Positions 18,548 through 27,295 of a stretch of DNA of 64,000 bases are shown one piece after another (the first letter of the stretch is position 1; each line of letters begins with the position of its first letter). The stretch is from Mycobacterium sp. BK086 (GTDB taxonomy: Bacteria; Actinomycetota; Actinomycetes; Mycobacteriales; Mycobacteriaceae): contig SNWL01000009.1 in the NCBI GenBank assembly GCA_004362315.1, positions 62,001 to 126,000 of the forward strand, read 5' to 3'. The notes beneath the pieces were generated by a model. That model made no database searches and was not told the DNA's origin. It saw only the letters and a program-made list of their open reading frames with translations. The position numbers and the translations under genes are program-made.

Positions 18548-19638
18548 CGGCCCGCTCCTGCCATGAAGCGCTTGCCCTCGAGGTGATAGAGGCTCGACGA
18601 ATCCCCGAGCTGCGCGGCGCCCAGCCAGGCGCGACGCAGGTAGAGGTGGATGTCGTGTTCCCAGGTTTGGCCCAGTGCGCCCAGCACCTGCACGGCGGTC
18701 CGCGTCGCGGCAAGGGCCGCATCGCCGGCGGCCGCTTTGGCCAACGCGCAGCTGCGCCAGCGTTCGGCCGGGCCGACGGACTCATCGTCGACGCGTGCGG
18801 CGGCCAGATAGGCGAGGCTGCGGGCTCGCTCGACGCTGACCCGATTGTCGGCCAGTCCGTGCTTGATCGCCTGGAACGATCCGATCGGCCGATCGAACTG
18901 ATGCCGGTTCTTGGCATGCTCGACGGCGATGTCCAGCGCGGCGTGTGCCACGCCGACAAGTTCGGCGGCGATCGCCAACAGTGCTGGGCCCAAGGCGGTT
19001 TCGATCTCGACGGGCACGGTCAGTTCGGCAGGGGCATCCACGGTGACGGTCGCCAGCGGGCGCGCCGGGTCGGCCGAATCGACGTGCTGGATCACCACCC
19101 CGTCACCGGCCGTGGGCACGACGGCCATCGTGGTGTCGTCGCCGTCGGAACCGAGCACGACCAACAGCTCGGCGTTGACAGCGTCGGGGACTGCGATCGC
19201 CTCGCCCCGCACCCGCCCGGCCGACAGTGTCATCGTCGCGCCGGGCAGGCGGTCGGTCGGGGAGTGCGCCGCCAGCGTCGCCACCGTGCCTCCGGCGATC
19301 GCCGACAGCAGCGCGTCGGTGGCCCTACCCCCGGCCCTGGCCACGCCGGCGGCCATGCCCACGCTGCTCACGAACGGTATGGGTGCCAGAGCCGAGCCCA
19401 GGGCTTCGAGGGTGAGGACCAGATCCAGCGTCGTCAATCCGAGGTCTTCGGCACCGTCGTCGTACCCGCGTCGGGCCAGCCACGTCCAGCCGAGGTCGAC
19501 GATGTTGTGCCACAACGGTTGCCAGGCCTCACCGTCTTCGTAGACCCGCCGATCCAGCGTCAGCGGGCAGTCGGACGCCAGCACCTCGCGCACGCCGTCG
19601 CGCAGGCTCAGTTGGTCCGCTGAAGGTCCGATCTGCAT
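18544..19638 (-). CDS. Acyl-CoA dehydrogenase-like partner subunit
   Basis: First gene of the operon, 364 residues. It carries the pattern seen in unit 1 of the fused dehydrogenase at 5600: AVEHAKNRHQFDRPIGSFQAIKH and, near the end, LGQTWEHDIHLYLRRAW. Proteins with this TWEHD-HLYLRRA ending are partner subunits in alpha/beta FadE enzymes. The ATG at 19638 is preceded by AAAGGGAGAT. The perfect inverted repeat CTTTACTA-N3-TAGTAAAG lies 13 bp upstream (19651-19669), so the operon 19638-13843 is probably under repressor control. Confidence 0.88.
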   Translation of the reverse strand: MQIGPSADQLSLRDGVREVLASDCPLTLDRRVYEDGEAWQPLWHNIVDLGWTWLARRGYDDGAEDLGLTTLDLVLTLEALGSALAPIPFVSSVGMAAGVARAGGRATDALLSAIAGGTVATLAAHSPTDRLPGATMTLSAGRVRGEAIAVPDAVNAELLVVLGSDGDDTTMAVVPTAGDGVVIQHVDSADPARPLATVTVDAPAELTVPVEIETALGPALLAIAAELVGVAHAALDIAVEHAKNRHQFDRPIGSFQAIKHGLADNRVSVERARSLAYLAAARVDDESVGPAERWRSCALAKAAAGDAALAATRTAVQVLGALGQTWEHDIHLYLRRAWLGAAQLGDSSSLYHLEGKRFMAGAGR

Positions 19639-19650
19639 CCATCTCCCTTT

Positions 19651-19669
19651 CTTTACTAAAATAGTAAAG
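19651..19669. promoter_or_regulatory. Perfect inverted repeat CTTTACTA-N3-TAGTAAAG
   Basis: Eight-base arms with a 3-bp spacer, between the start of the five-gene FadE/FadD operon (19638) and the stop of the SDR gene (19723). A degenerate copy occurs at 22225-22243 before the crotonase/Rieske genes. The GntR/FCD regulator encoded between the two is the likely binder (inference). Confidence 0.6.
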
Positions 19670-19722
19670 TAGACGAGGCGACGTCAAACCCGCACCCGGC
19701 GATCGTGATCTGCAGGAGTTCG

Positions 19723-20439
19723 TCAGTTACTGGCCGCGCGTCGGTGCGCCTCGAGCGGCACCACGGGGGGACGCGCAGAGGGTCCGCGGGTGATCGCGTT
19801 GAGGCGGATCTCGGGCAGATCCACCGAGGGCGGCACCGTGTCCAGCCACGCGACCGTGTCGGCGACATCGGTTGCGGTGATCGCATACATCTCGAACGGA
19901 ACGTCTTCCAGCATCTCGGTTTCCACCGGGCCGGGGGTGACGATGTTGACGACGATGCCGTCGCGGTCGACCTCGAGCGCGAGCGCGCGGGCGAAGGCGT
20001 TCATCCCCGCCTTCGACGCCGAGTACGCGGTGCGTCCGGGCATCGGCTCATGGGACGAGGACGACGACAGGAAGATGAAGCGCGAACCCGGTCGCATCAG
20101 CGGTAGTGCGGCCTGTGTCACGACGAAACAGGAGTCGAGGTTCGCCGAGATGATGGTCTGCCATTGTTCGAAGGTCTGCTTACGTGCGTAGGTGCCGCCC
20201 AGCACCCCGGCGGCATGCACAAGCAGGTCGACATGGTCGAGATCGCTCAGCGCAGCTGCGAAGCTGTCGGGATTCGAGGCGTCTGCGACCACCCACCTGG
20301 CGCCGATCTCGTCTGCGGCTGCCCGCAGTGGAGCTTCCCGGCGCGCGGTCAGAAGGACGTCGTAGCCGCATTCGACCAGTCGACGCCCCACCACCTTGCC
20401 GATACCGCCACTGCCGCCGGTGACAATCGCATTGCGCAC
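19723..20439 (-). CDS. Short-chain dehydrogenase/reductase
   Basis: Classical SDR of 238 residues, predicted to oxidise or reduce an alcohol/ketone with NAD(P). TGGSGGIG at residues 7-14 binds the cofactor; HAAGV stands in for NAG; the serine run and YSASK (near 139-143) form the active site. It starts 16 bp after the stop of the GntR regulator gene and reads the same way, so the two are probably cotranscribed. Substrate unknown; the setting points to a hydroxyacyl or cyclic alcohol intermediate of the flanking FadE and Rieske clusters. Confidence 0.88.
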   Translation of the reverse strand: MRNAIVTGGSGGIGKVVGRRLVECGYDVLLTARREAPLRAAADEIGARWVVADASNPDSFAAALSDLDHVDLLVHAAGVLGGTYARKQTFEQWQTIISANLDSCFVVTQAALPLMRPGSRFIFLSSSSSHEPMPGRTAYSASKAGMNAFARALALEVDRDGIVVNIVTPGPVETEMLEDVPFEMYAITATDVADTVAWLDTVPPSVDLPEIRLNAITRGPSARPPVVPLEAHRRAASN

Positions 20440-20457
20440 GCGTCCGCCCTCCGTCGA

Positions 20458-21273
20458 TTACTGCGAACGCCAGCGCGCCAGCGCCTGCGGCGGTGATGCG
20501 GTGATGACCCGGGTGCTCGCCTCGTCGGACAACACGAATGTCTGAGCATCGGCCAGATGACGCGTCGCGACCCGCCGGGCCCGCTCTGCGTCACCCGACT
20601 CGATCGCGTCCGCCAGCGCGGTATGGGCCTTGAGCGCCGCCTTGCGCTGTGTCGTCGACGGGTACTCACCGGCCGCCGAAGTCCTTTCAGCCCAACGCTG
20701 TTCGTGGCTGCTCCAGAGTGCCTCGAGGCTGCTGACCACTGCGGTGACGGTGGCGTTGCCGCAACCGCGTACCACCGCGTCGTGAAACTGGCGGCCCAGA
20801 TCGGTGAACAACGGTCCGTCGTCGAGATGCTTGTCCATCTCCGCGTTGATCCGGCGCAGTTCCGGCACGATGGTCTTGACCCGGTCGGCGCGCTGGGCGG
20901 CCAGCGCCGCGCATGTCGGTTCCAGGTCTCGCAACGCGTCGCCGAGGTCGGACAGGTGCACCTGATTGCTTTGCAGGACAAGCCCCAACATGTAGGCGGC
21001 ACTGTTCTTGGTCGGGGCGTGCACCACCGCACCGCCCTGATTGCCGCGACGCACCGACACCAGACCTTCGGTCTCCAGGATGCGCAGCGCCTCGCGCAGC
21101 GAGACCAGGCTGACGTTGAAATGCTCCACCAGCACGGCCTGTGGGGGAAGCAGGTCGCCGTCGGCGAGCTCGCCGTCGACGATCTGGCGGCGCAACTCAT
21201 CGGCGACGGTCTCCGCGATACGCGGAGACGTCAGCCGACGCCTCGTCTCACGCCCTGCTGCGACGTTCTTCAT
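20458..21273 (-). CDS. GntR-family regulator, FadR/FCD subfamily
   Basis: Predicted transcriptional regulator of 271 residues. Winged HTH at about 18-87 (ADELRRQIVDGELADGDLLPPQ, then VSLVSLREALRILETEGLVSVRRG), followed by an all-helical FCD ligand domain with the spaced Asp/His residues usual for carboxylate or acyl binding (DLGRQFHDAVV, AHTALADAI). It is flanked by two operons that share a CTTTACTA-N3-TAGTAAAG-like repeat, and by its own SDR gene. Control of both operons by a pathway acyl-CoA or acid is the simplest inference. Confidence 0.9.
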   Translation of the reverse strand: MKNVAAGRETRRRLTSPRIAETVADELRRQIVDGELADGDLLPPQAVLVEHFNVSLVSLREALRILETEGLVSVRRGNQGGAVVHAPTKNSAAYMLGLVLQSNQVHLSDLGDALRDLEPTCAALAAQRADRVKTIVPELRRINAEMDKHLDDGPLFTDLGRQFHDAVVRGCGNATVTAVVSSLEALWSSHEQRWAERTSAAGEYPSTTQRKAALKAHTALADAIESGDAERARRVATRHLADAQTFVLSDEASTRVITASPPQALARWRSQ

Positions 21274-21387
21274 GACTGACCACCAGCGGCACGGTGAGGA
21301 GCTCGGTGGTCGCCGCAGGCCACGTCACTTCGGATATGCAATCTTACAAAATTAGCGCTATTGGTCTCGGCGGGCACGCCGACGCCG

Positions 21388-22179
21388 TCAGGCATCGCTG
21401 ACCTCCAACGCATCGTACTTCTCGTCACCGAGGAAAGCCCGAATCTGCGAGATGTGTTCGCCGGCTCCCAATTCGGTTGTCTCCGCGGCCAATCCAAAAT
21501 CAATGATTGCCGCCGCCGTCAGCGAGAGGTGCTTGGCGAAGGCGCGCTTGGTCAGCTGCAGCGCGCGAGCGGGCTGGTGCGCCAGGCGGTCGGCGAGATC
21601 GAGGGCGGTGGTCATCAGCTCCTCGGGCTCGGCGACGCGGTTGGCGAGCCCGAGTTCCGCGCTGCGCTGGGCGGTGATGCGCTCGCCGGTGTAGATGTAC
21701 TCCTTGGCTCGCGCCATGCTCAGGTAGTACGGCCACAGGAGGGCACCCCCGTCACCGGCGGGCAGGCCGATGGACACGTGCGGGTCGCTCAGATAGCTGC
21801 GCTGCGACATGACGATCAGATCGCTGCTCAACACCAGTGAGGCGCCGAGACCGACGGCCGGTCCGTTGACCGCCGCGATGACCGGGAGTCGAAAGTTGAG
21901 CATTGCGCGCAGGATCTCGCCGGCCTCGTGGCTGATCAGATAGCGCAGATCGAGAGACTCGTGCTGGGCCTTGAGGAAGGCGAAATCGCCTCCGCCACTG
22001 AACACCCGGCCGGCGCCGGTGAGCACCACGCAGCGCGCATCGGCGTCGCGGTCCAGTTCGTGCCAGACGTCCAGAAGCCGCCGGTGCAATCCTCGATCGA
22101 TCACATTGAGCGCGTCGGGCCGATTGATGGTCACGATACGAATCGCGCCGCGGTGCTCCACGAGCAGCTCGTCCAGCAC
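21388..22179 (-). CDS. Enoyl-CoA hydratase/isomerase family protein, one acidic residue altered
   Basis: Crotonase-fold protein of about 263 residues. Oxyanion-hole segments are SGGGDFAFL (61-69) and NGPAVGLGAS (105-114). At the position of the first catalytic Glu of hydratases the sequence is SDPHVSIGL (Asp132 in place of Glu), while the second Glu is kept as E160 in ARAKEY. The same pattern is seen in the paralogue at 57955. The GTG at 22179 preceded by GGGAGGTGA is the likely start; the long frame upstream to 22641 is antisense to the Rieske gene. It may be an isomerase or an acyl-CoA hydrolase/lyase rather than a simple hydratase (inference). Confidence 0.85.
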   Translation of the reverse strand: MLDELLVEHRGAIRIVTINRPDALNVIDRGLHRRLLDVWHELDRDADARCVVLTGAGRVFSGGGDFAFLKAQHESLDLRYLISHEAGEILRAMLNFRLPVIAAVNGPAVGLGASLVLSSDLIVMSQRSYLSDPHVSIGLPAGDGGALLWPYYLSMARAKEYIYTGERITAQRSAELGLANRVAEPEELMTTALDLADRLAHQPARALQLTKRAFAKHLSLTAAAIIDFGLAAETTELGAGEHISQIRAFLGDEKYDALEVSDA

Positions 22180-22224
22180 TGCGACCTCACCTCCCGCGTT
22201 ACACCAACGCCTCAAAGTGTCTTT

Positions 22225-22243
22225 CTTTACTATGATAGTATGA
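22225..22243. promoter_or_regulatory. Degenerate CTTTACTA-N3-TAGTA inverted repeat
   Basis: CTTTACTA, three bases, then TAGTATGA: the left half matches the 19651 site exactly, and the right half keeps its inner five bases. The core TACTATGATAGTA is itself palindromic. It lies between the divergent crotonase (22179) and Rieske oxygenase (22279) starts. Confidence 0.5.
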
Positions 22244-22278
22244 TAGACATCTGGCCTGCGTTCTGAAAGGGTGGTGCG

Positions 22279-23247
22279 ATGCCGGAGCCTGCTCGGTTCC
22301 CCTTCTCGAACTACCCTCAGGGGTGGTTCCAGGTGGCCTATGGCCGTGATGTCGAGCCCGGCGCGATCGTCTCGTTGCACTACTTCGGGCAACAACTGAT
22401 CTGCTACCGCGGTGAATCGGGGACCGTGCACGTGCTGAACGCATACTGCCCGCACCTCGGAGCCGATATCGCGGTGGGCGGCAAGGTCAGCGAGGACTGC
22501 GTGATCTGCCCGTTCCACGGCTGGCGCTTCAACGGTGACGGCGCCAACGTCGAGATTCCATATGCAAAGAGCCCCAACCGAATCGCCAAGCTCGGCGCCT
22601 GGCCCACGGTCGAGCGGGCGGGGATGATCTTCGTCTGGCACAGCGAAGACGGCGGCGAACCGGAATGGGAGCTGCCCAAGATTCCCGAAGCCGACGACGC
22701 CGCCTTCGAGTTCTATGCGCCGGAGGAGGCGCGCTGGATCTTCCGCTCACACCCGCAGGAAGTCTTCGAGAACACGGTCGACATCGCGCATTTCGCGACG
22801 GTGCACGGAGTCTCGGCGTTCGGCAACCTCGACGTCACCCACGAGGGCCCCAATTTCCGCGCGGTGGCCGAAGTGCACTTCGAGACGCCGCGCGGGCCGG
22901 TCAACGGAGCGGTGGACTCCGAATTGTTCGGCATGGGCATCGATGTGGTGCGCCACCAGGGCCTCGGCCAGTCCTGCACGGTGCTGACGGTCACCCCCAT
23001 CGATGGTGAGCTCGTCGACGCCCGGTACACGTTCTTCGTGTCACTCGATCCCGACACGGGTGAAAAGACGCGACTCGGAATGGGTTTCGCTCGGGACTTC
23101 TGCAAGCAGATCGAACAGGACATCCCGATCTGGGAGGCCAAGATCTATCGGGACAAGCCTGCCCTGGCCCGGGGCGAGAGCGCCATCACTGAGTTCCGTA
23201 ACTGGGCCGAGCGGTCGTACTCGAGCACGGAGGCCGTCAGCCCGTGA
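22279..23247 (+). CDS. Rieske non-haem iron oxygenase (KshA-like)
   Basis: Predicted oxygenase component, 322 residues, hydroxylating or desaturating a hydrophobic ring compound. The Rieske [2Fe-2S] ligands are C57-P-H59 and C77-P-F-H80. The mononuclear iron motif is D168, H171 and H176 in ENTVDIAHFATVHG. The sequence around NAYCPHLGAD and GDGANVEIPYAKSP resembles the 3-ketosteroid 9-alpha-hydroxylase oxygenase (KshA) and cholesterol 7-desaturase group. No reductase is encoded beside it, so electrons must come from elsewhere. It heads an operon with aldehyde dehydrogenase (4-bp overlap), DUF35 protein and lipid-transfer thiolase. A steroid or terpenoid-like substrate is possible but unproven. 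Confidence 0.9.
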   Translation: MPEPARFPFSNYPQGWFQVAYGRDVEPGAIVSLHYFGQQLICYRGESGTVHVLNAYCPHLGADIAVGGKVSEDCVICPFHGWRFNGDGANVEIPYAKSPNRIAKLGAWPTVERAGMIFVWHSEDGGEPEWELPKIPEADDAAFEFYAPEEARWIFRSHPQEVFENTVDIAHFATVHGVSAFGNLDVTHEGPNFRAVAEVHFETPRGPVNGAVDSELFGMGIDVVRHQGLGQSCTVLTVTPIDGELVDARYTFFVSLDPDTGEKTRLGMGFARDFCKQIEQDIPIWEAKIYRDKPALARGESAITEFRNWAERSYSSTEAVSP

Positions 23248-24707
23248 AAGTTCCTTCCTACGAGCGGATCTTCATCGGAGGCGCATGGCGGGAGCCGTCC
23301 ACCGATCAGCGCATCGAGGTGATCTCACCGTTCACCGAAGAGTCCATCGCGCATGTCCCCGCTGGTTCGGCGGACGATATCGACCGTGCCGTCCTTGCCT
23401 CGCGCGAAGCCTTCGACCACGGGCCATGGCCGCGGCTGACGGTGGCGGATCGCCTCGAAGCGGTCGAACGTCTGGCGGCGATCTACGCCGAGCACGTCGA
23501 CGAGATGGCCGACCTGATCACCGCGCAGATGGGCTCGCCGGCGAGCTTCAGCCGGCTGGGGCAGGCCGCCGGGGCGGCGACGATGATGCGGTTGGCGGTG
23601 CAGGCCGCCCGCGACTTCCCGTGGGCGCAGCGGCGTCAGGGCACGCTGGGCGAGGTACACCTTCGCCGCGTGCCGGTCGGTGTCGTCGGCATCATCATCC
23701 CGTGGAATGTTCCGCAGAATCTGTTGATGCCCAAGCTGATTCCCGCGCTGATCGCCGGCTGCACGGTGGTCGTCAAACCCGCGCCGGAGACACCACTGGA
23801 CAGCCTGTGGGTTGCCGAGATGGTCGAAAAGGCGGGCCTGCCCGAGGGCGTGGTATCCGTCGTCCCCGGCGGGCGAGAGGTCGGCGACGCGCTGGTGCGC
23901 CATCCCGGGGTGGACAAGATCGCGTTCACCGGCAGCTCGGCGACCGGCAGGCACATCGCCTCGGTGTGCGGCGAGCAGCTCAAGCGCTACAGCCTCGAAC
24001 TGGGCGGCAAGTCGGCGGCGATCGTGCTCGACGATGCCAGGATCGACAAGACGGTGGCCGGGCTCAAGATGGCCAGCCTGATGAACAACGGGCAGGCCTG
24101 TGTGGCCCAGACCCGGATCCTGGTCAGTGAAGACCGGCACGACGAACTGGTCGATGCACTCGCGGACATGATGTCGGCGCTGGTGATCGGGGACCCGGCC
24201 GATCCCGCCACCGACGTCGGTCCGCTGGTTTCGGCGCGTCAGCAACACCGTGTGCAGTCCTATATCCGCACGGGCATCGATGAGGGCGCGAAGTTGGTTG
24301 TCGGCGGGGATGATTCGCCGCGCGAGCGAGGATGGTTCGTCCGGCCCAGCCTGTTCGTCGAGGCAACCAACGACATGACGATCGCGCGTGACGAGATCTT
24401 CGGACCGGTGTTGACCGTGATCAGGTACCGCGACGAGGACGATGCCGTTCGTATCGCCAACGACAGCGATTACGGTCTGGCGGGGTCGGTCTGGACCAAA
24501 GACGTTGCGCACGGACTGGACATCTCGGGGCGGGTCAGGACCGGCACCTACGGCATCAACATGTACATGCTCGACATCGCCAGTCCCTTCGGGGGTTTCA
24601 AACAGTCTGGGATCGGTCGCGAATTCGGCGAGGAAGGCCTTGCCGAGTACACCGAGCTGCAGACGGTCGTCAGCGCGGGCCGACTGCCCGCGCTGCCAAC
24701 CGACTGA
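23244..24707 (+). CDS. Aldehyde dehydrogenase
   Basis: NAD(P)-dependent aldehyde dehydrogenase of 487 residues. Catalytic residues are visible as E252 in LELGGKS and C286 in NNGQACVAQ; PWNVP and FTGSSATGR form the cofactor site. The GTG start overlaps the Rieske gene stop (GTGA), giving strong coupling. The position before a DUF35/thiolase pair suggests it oxidises the aldehyde produced by a retro-aldol cleavage, or an aldehyde arising from the oxygenase step (inference). Confidence 0.92.
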   Translation: MKVPSYERIFIGGAWREPSTDQRIEVISPFTEESIAHVPAGSADDIDRAVLASREAFDHGPWPRLTVADRLEAVERLAAIYAEHVDEMADLITAQMGSPASFSRLGQAAGAATMMRLAVQAARDFPWAQRRQGTLGEVHLRRVPVGVVGIIIPWNVPQNLLMPKLIPALIAGCTVVVKPAPETPLDSLWVAEMVEKAGLPEGVVSVVPGGREVGDALVRHPGVDKIAFTGSSATGRHIASVCGEQLKRYSLELGGKSAAIVLDDARIDKTVAGLKMASLMNNGQACVAQTRILVSEDRHDELVDALADMMSALVIGDPADPATDVGPLVSARQQHRVQSYIRTGIDEGAKLVVGGDDSPRERGWFVRPSLFVEATNDMTIARDEIFGPVLTVIRYRDEDDAVRIANDSDYGLAGSVWTKDVAHGLDISGRVRTGTYGINMYMLDIASPFGGFKQSGIGREFGEEGLAEYTELQTVVSAGRLPALPTD

Positions 24708-24764
24708 CGTCCCGCACCACTCGATACATCGCCGGAACACCGGCCCAGCCTCGAAGGACGCCTG

Positions 24765-25193
24765 ATGGCAATAGCGCTCGCCCCGGAGATCTCCACATGG
24801 CCCGATCTCGACCCACAGCTCATCGGCAGCAGCTGCGGCAGCTGTCAGGCGGTGACCTTTCCGCCGCAGCCCCGCTGCCCACAATGCAGCGGGGACAACG
24901 TGTCTGACGTTCTGTTGCCGCGCCGGGGCACGGTCGTGGCCTGGACCACCCAGGGCTTTCCGCCCGGGCCGCCCTACGCCGGGCCGACCGGTGCCGACTT
25001 CACCCCGTTCGGTGTCGGCCTTGTGCAGCTCGGTGATGTCGTGCGCGTCGAGGGTCGCCTGACCGAGAGCGATCCCGCGAAGCTGGCCTTCGGGATGGAG
25101 GTCGAACTCACCATGGTGCCGTTGGCGATCAACGAAAACGGCGACGAGATCATCACTTTTGCGTTTCGACCGACGACGGAGGCGAACCGATGA
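24765..25193 (+). CDS. DUF35 / zinc-ribbon OB-fold protein
   Basis: Small protein of 142 residues. A rubredoxin-like zinc ribbon is shown by CGSCQ and CPQC (two CxxC pairs 12 residues apart, near 24-42), followed by an OB-fold domain. In actinobacteria DUF35 proteins partner thiolase-fold enzymes; in cholesterol catabolism the DUF35 part of ChsH2 pairs with Ltp2 to make a retro-aldolase (established). The stop overlaps the next gene's start by 4 bp, and that gene is such a thiolase, so a complex with it is very likely. Confidence 0.9.
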   Translation: MAIALAPEISTWPDLDPQLIGSSCGSCQAVTFPPQPRCPQCSGDNVSDVLLPRRGTVVAWTTQGFPPGPPYAGPTGADFTPFGVGLVQLGDVVRVEGRLTESDPAKLAFGMEVELTMVPLAINENGDEIITFAFRPTTEANR

Positions 25194-26344
25194 CAACCAA
25201 GGGCACCGAAGTCGCGATCATCGGAGTCGGGCTGCACCCGTTCGGACGGTTCGACAAGTCCGCCATGCAGATGGGTGCCGAAGCCATCCAGCTCGCTCTC
25301 GACGATGCCGGGGTGGGGTGGAAGGACATCCAGTTCGGCTTCGGTGGCAGCCATGAGATTTCGAATCCCGATGCGGTGACCCGCCTGGTCGGGTTGACGG
25401 GGATCACGTTCACCAATGTGTTCAATGCCTGCGCCACGTCGGCGAGCGCGATTCAGCAGACCGCCGACACCATCCGGCTGGGGAAGTACGACATCGGCAT
25501 CGCGATCGGGATGGACAAGCATCCCCGCGGTGCATTCACCGACGAGCCGGCGACGCTGGGTCTCCCGCGCTGGTACGGCGAGAACGGGCAGTTCGTGACC
25601 ACGAAGTTCTTCGGGATGAAAGCCAATCGGTATCTGCACGATCACAACATCTCGCGGGCCACGCTGGCGAAAGTGGCCGCCAAGAACCTGCGCAACGGGG
25701 TGCTGAATCCCAATGCCTTTCGGCGCCAGACGATGTCCGAAGAGGAGATCCTCAACTCTCCGGTACTCAACTATCCGCTGACCAAGTACATGTTCTGCGC
25801 CCCCGACGAGGGCGCTGCGGCAGTCATCATGTGCCGCGCGGACATCGCCCACAAGTTCACCGATACCCCGGTCTTCGTGCGGGCCAGTGAGATCCGCACC
25901 CGGCGCTACGGTGCCTACGAAGTCCACGCCACGTCGGCGGCTGTTGACGAGGACTGCTCGCCGACGGTCTACGCCGCCAGGGCCGCCTACGAGGCCGCGG
26001 GCATCGGGCCCGAAGACGTCGACATAGCCCAGCTGCAGGACACCGATGCCGGCGCCGAGATCATCCACATGGCCGAGACCGGTCTGTGCGCCGACGGGGA
26101 GCAGGAGAAACTGCTCGCCGACGGGGCCACTGAGATCACCGGGTCGCTGCCGGTCAATACCGACGGCGGACTGATCGCCAACGGTGAGCCGATCGGGGCC
26201 TCCGGGCTGCGACAGGTCCACGAACTCGTGCGCCAACTGCGCGGTCAGGCGGGCGATCGCCAGGTTCCGACGAACCCGCGGGTGGGCATCGCCCAGGTGT
26301 ACGGCGCGCCCGGAACGGCCTCGGCGACAATCCTCTCGCGGTAG
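25190..26344 (+). CDS. Lipid-transfer-protein-type thiolase (Ltp2-like)
   Basis: Thiolase-fold protein of 384 residues, SCP-2/lipid-transfer thiolase type. The N-terminal half carries FNACATSAS with C81 at the thiolase nucleophile position; the C-terminal half has the DTDAGAEIIHMAETG region and NTDGGLIANGEPIGASG near the end. With the coupled DUF35 gene it matches the Ltp2-ChsH2(DUF35) retro-aldolase layout that splits a side-chain CoA ester into a ketone or aldehyde and a shorter acyl-CoA (family knowledge). Classical thiolytic activity is the alternative. It is the last gene of the 22279-26344 operon. Confidence 0.88.
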   Translation: MTTKGTEVAIIGVGLHPFGRFDKSAMQMGAEAIQLALDDAGVGWKDIQFGFGGSHEISNPDAVTRLVGLTGITFTNVFNACATSASAIQQTADTIRLGKYDIGIAIGMDKHPRGAFTDEPATLGLPRWYGENGQFVTTKFFGMKANRYLHDHNISRATLAKVAAKNLRNGVLNPNAFRRQTMSEEEILNSPVLNYPLTKYMFCAPDEGAAAVIMCRADIAHKFTDTPVFVRASEIRTRRYGAYEVHATSAAVDEDCSPTVYAARAAYEAAGIGPEDVDIAQLQDTDAGAEIIHMAETGLCADGEQEKLLADGATEITGSLPVNTDGGLIANGEPIGASGLRQVHELVRQLRGQAGDRQVPTNPRVGIAQVYGAPGTASATILSR

Positions 26345-26490
26345 GTTAGGCTGTCCCGCATAGGTGACCTGCGTCACTATTCTCGCCGTGTTGGCTGGAT
26401 CTCATAGTCACGACACTGCAAATCTAATAGTTAAGCTAACGTTAGAACTCTAAGGTCGGTCTCAGGTACTTAGGTGAGATCGGAGCTACG

Positions 26491-26574
26491 GTGATCGAGT
26501 TGGGCAAAGTTATATACGTCGTCTTCTTCCTAGCGGCGGCATTGTGGCTCTGCTTGACAGCCGAGAGCGAATAG
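26491..26574 (+). CDS. Possible 27-residue membrane peptide
   Basis: A GTG with GGAG seven bases upstream opens a 27-codon frame encoding a short polar start, a single hydrophobic stretch (VIYVVFFLAAALWLCL) and a polar tail ending TAESE. This has the shape of a one-pass membrane peptide. A 10-bp palindrome CTAACGTTAG at 26436-26445 lies in its upstream region. No homologue is recognised and the call rests on the RBS and composition only. Confidence 0.4.
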   Translation: MIELGKVIYVVFFLAAALWLCLTAESE

Positions 26575-26597
26575 CACCGAGAGTGAGTGGCCCACCG

Positions 26598-26759
26598 ATG
26601 AGCGATTCAATAATGACTTCGGTCGATCTGATCCGCTATGCGATTGCGGACCAGGTGCGTGAGCTCGGCGGCGATGCCGAGATGATCGATCAGATCGCCA
26701 TGTCGGCCGCCTACGCCGTGTTCATCGGCGCCGCTGCCGATTCGGTTCGGCCTCGCTAG
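26598..26759 (+). CDS. Small hypothetical protein (53 aa)
   Basis: Frame of 53 codons from ATG 26598, 24 bp after the membrane peptide. The product is acidic and helical, with a hydrophobic C-terminal half (IAMSAAYAVFIGAAAD). A longer start at 26544 would overlap the preceding peptide. No family recognised. It may be cotranscribed with the membrane peptide. Confidence 0.45.
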   Translation: MSDSIMTSVDLIRYAIADQVRELGGDAEMIDQIAMSAAYAVFIGAAADSVRPR

Positions 26760-27295
26760 CTTCCCGCTTCGCTGCGGGCCTTGCCCGCGCGATTGCTGCA
26801 TAGCAGGCGTTCGGCCATAGTCGGCCAGCATCAACGATTCGTCACAATTCCGCGGCATTTAATCTAGAAGTATTGCGCCGCAAGTCATTAGAGATATCAA
26901 GGCCCCCTGCGATCAAGCGCAGGGGGCCTTCACCGTCTGTCGTCCATTGTGAGACGTGCTTAGCCGAGAAGTGCTCACGGCGTTACACATTTGTTTGCTG
27001 AGACTTCTATTGGCGCGAAAAAATATGCGCCAACAGAGCGGGTGGTCACGTGCGGGTAGCGGATTCGGGTAGTCGGGCCCAGCCGTGATGGGATTGAATC
27101 AAACAGTCGGACACGGATACTGCTGGTCACAGCCCCTGTCACGGTGGCCGCATGGGTATCAACAGGGCGACCCGCCGTAGGCGATCGCGATCTTGATCAG
27201 CTAAAGTGCAATAATTCGCTAAATCTGCACGTGCTTGCAAAAACTGGGCGCTTGGCGGCGGGGTGGGGCCCTATGACCGGAGGACGGAACCCGCG
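26760..27295. other. 536-bp gap, no gene recognised
   Basis: Contains a weak hairpin (CCCGC-GCGGG) just after the 53-aa frame and a strong intrinsic terminator at 26899-26930. Local AT content around 26840-27010 is higher than in the neighbouring genes. The right part presumably holds the promoter of the 62-aa membrane protein. No RNA gene structure was recognised. Confidence 0.5.
26899..26930. terminator. Strong stem-loop terminator
   Basis: Perfect 13-bp inverted repeat (AAGGCCCCCTGCG and its complement) around a 6-base loop. It lies 140 bp after the 53-aa frame, so it would end transcripts entering from the left. Confidence 0.75.

Noticed and set aside
23325..25196. Long minus-strand frame (623 codons) over the aldehyde dehydrogenase/DUF35 genes
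   Set aside because: Antisense shadow of high-GC coding DNA; composition lacks normal protein features and the plus-strand genes are clear.
26345..27295. tRNA or small RNA gene in the gap
   Set aside because: No cloverleaf-like arrangement or CCA-type end was recognised; only a terminator and short frames are supportable.
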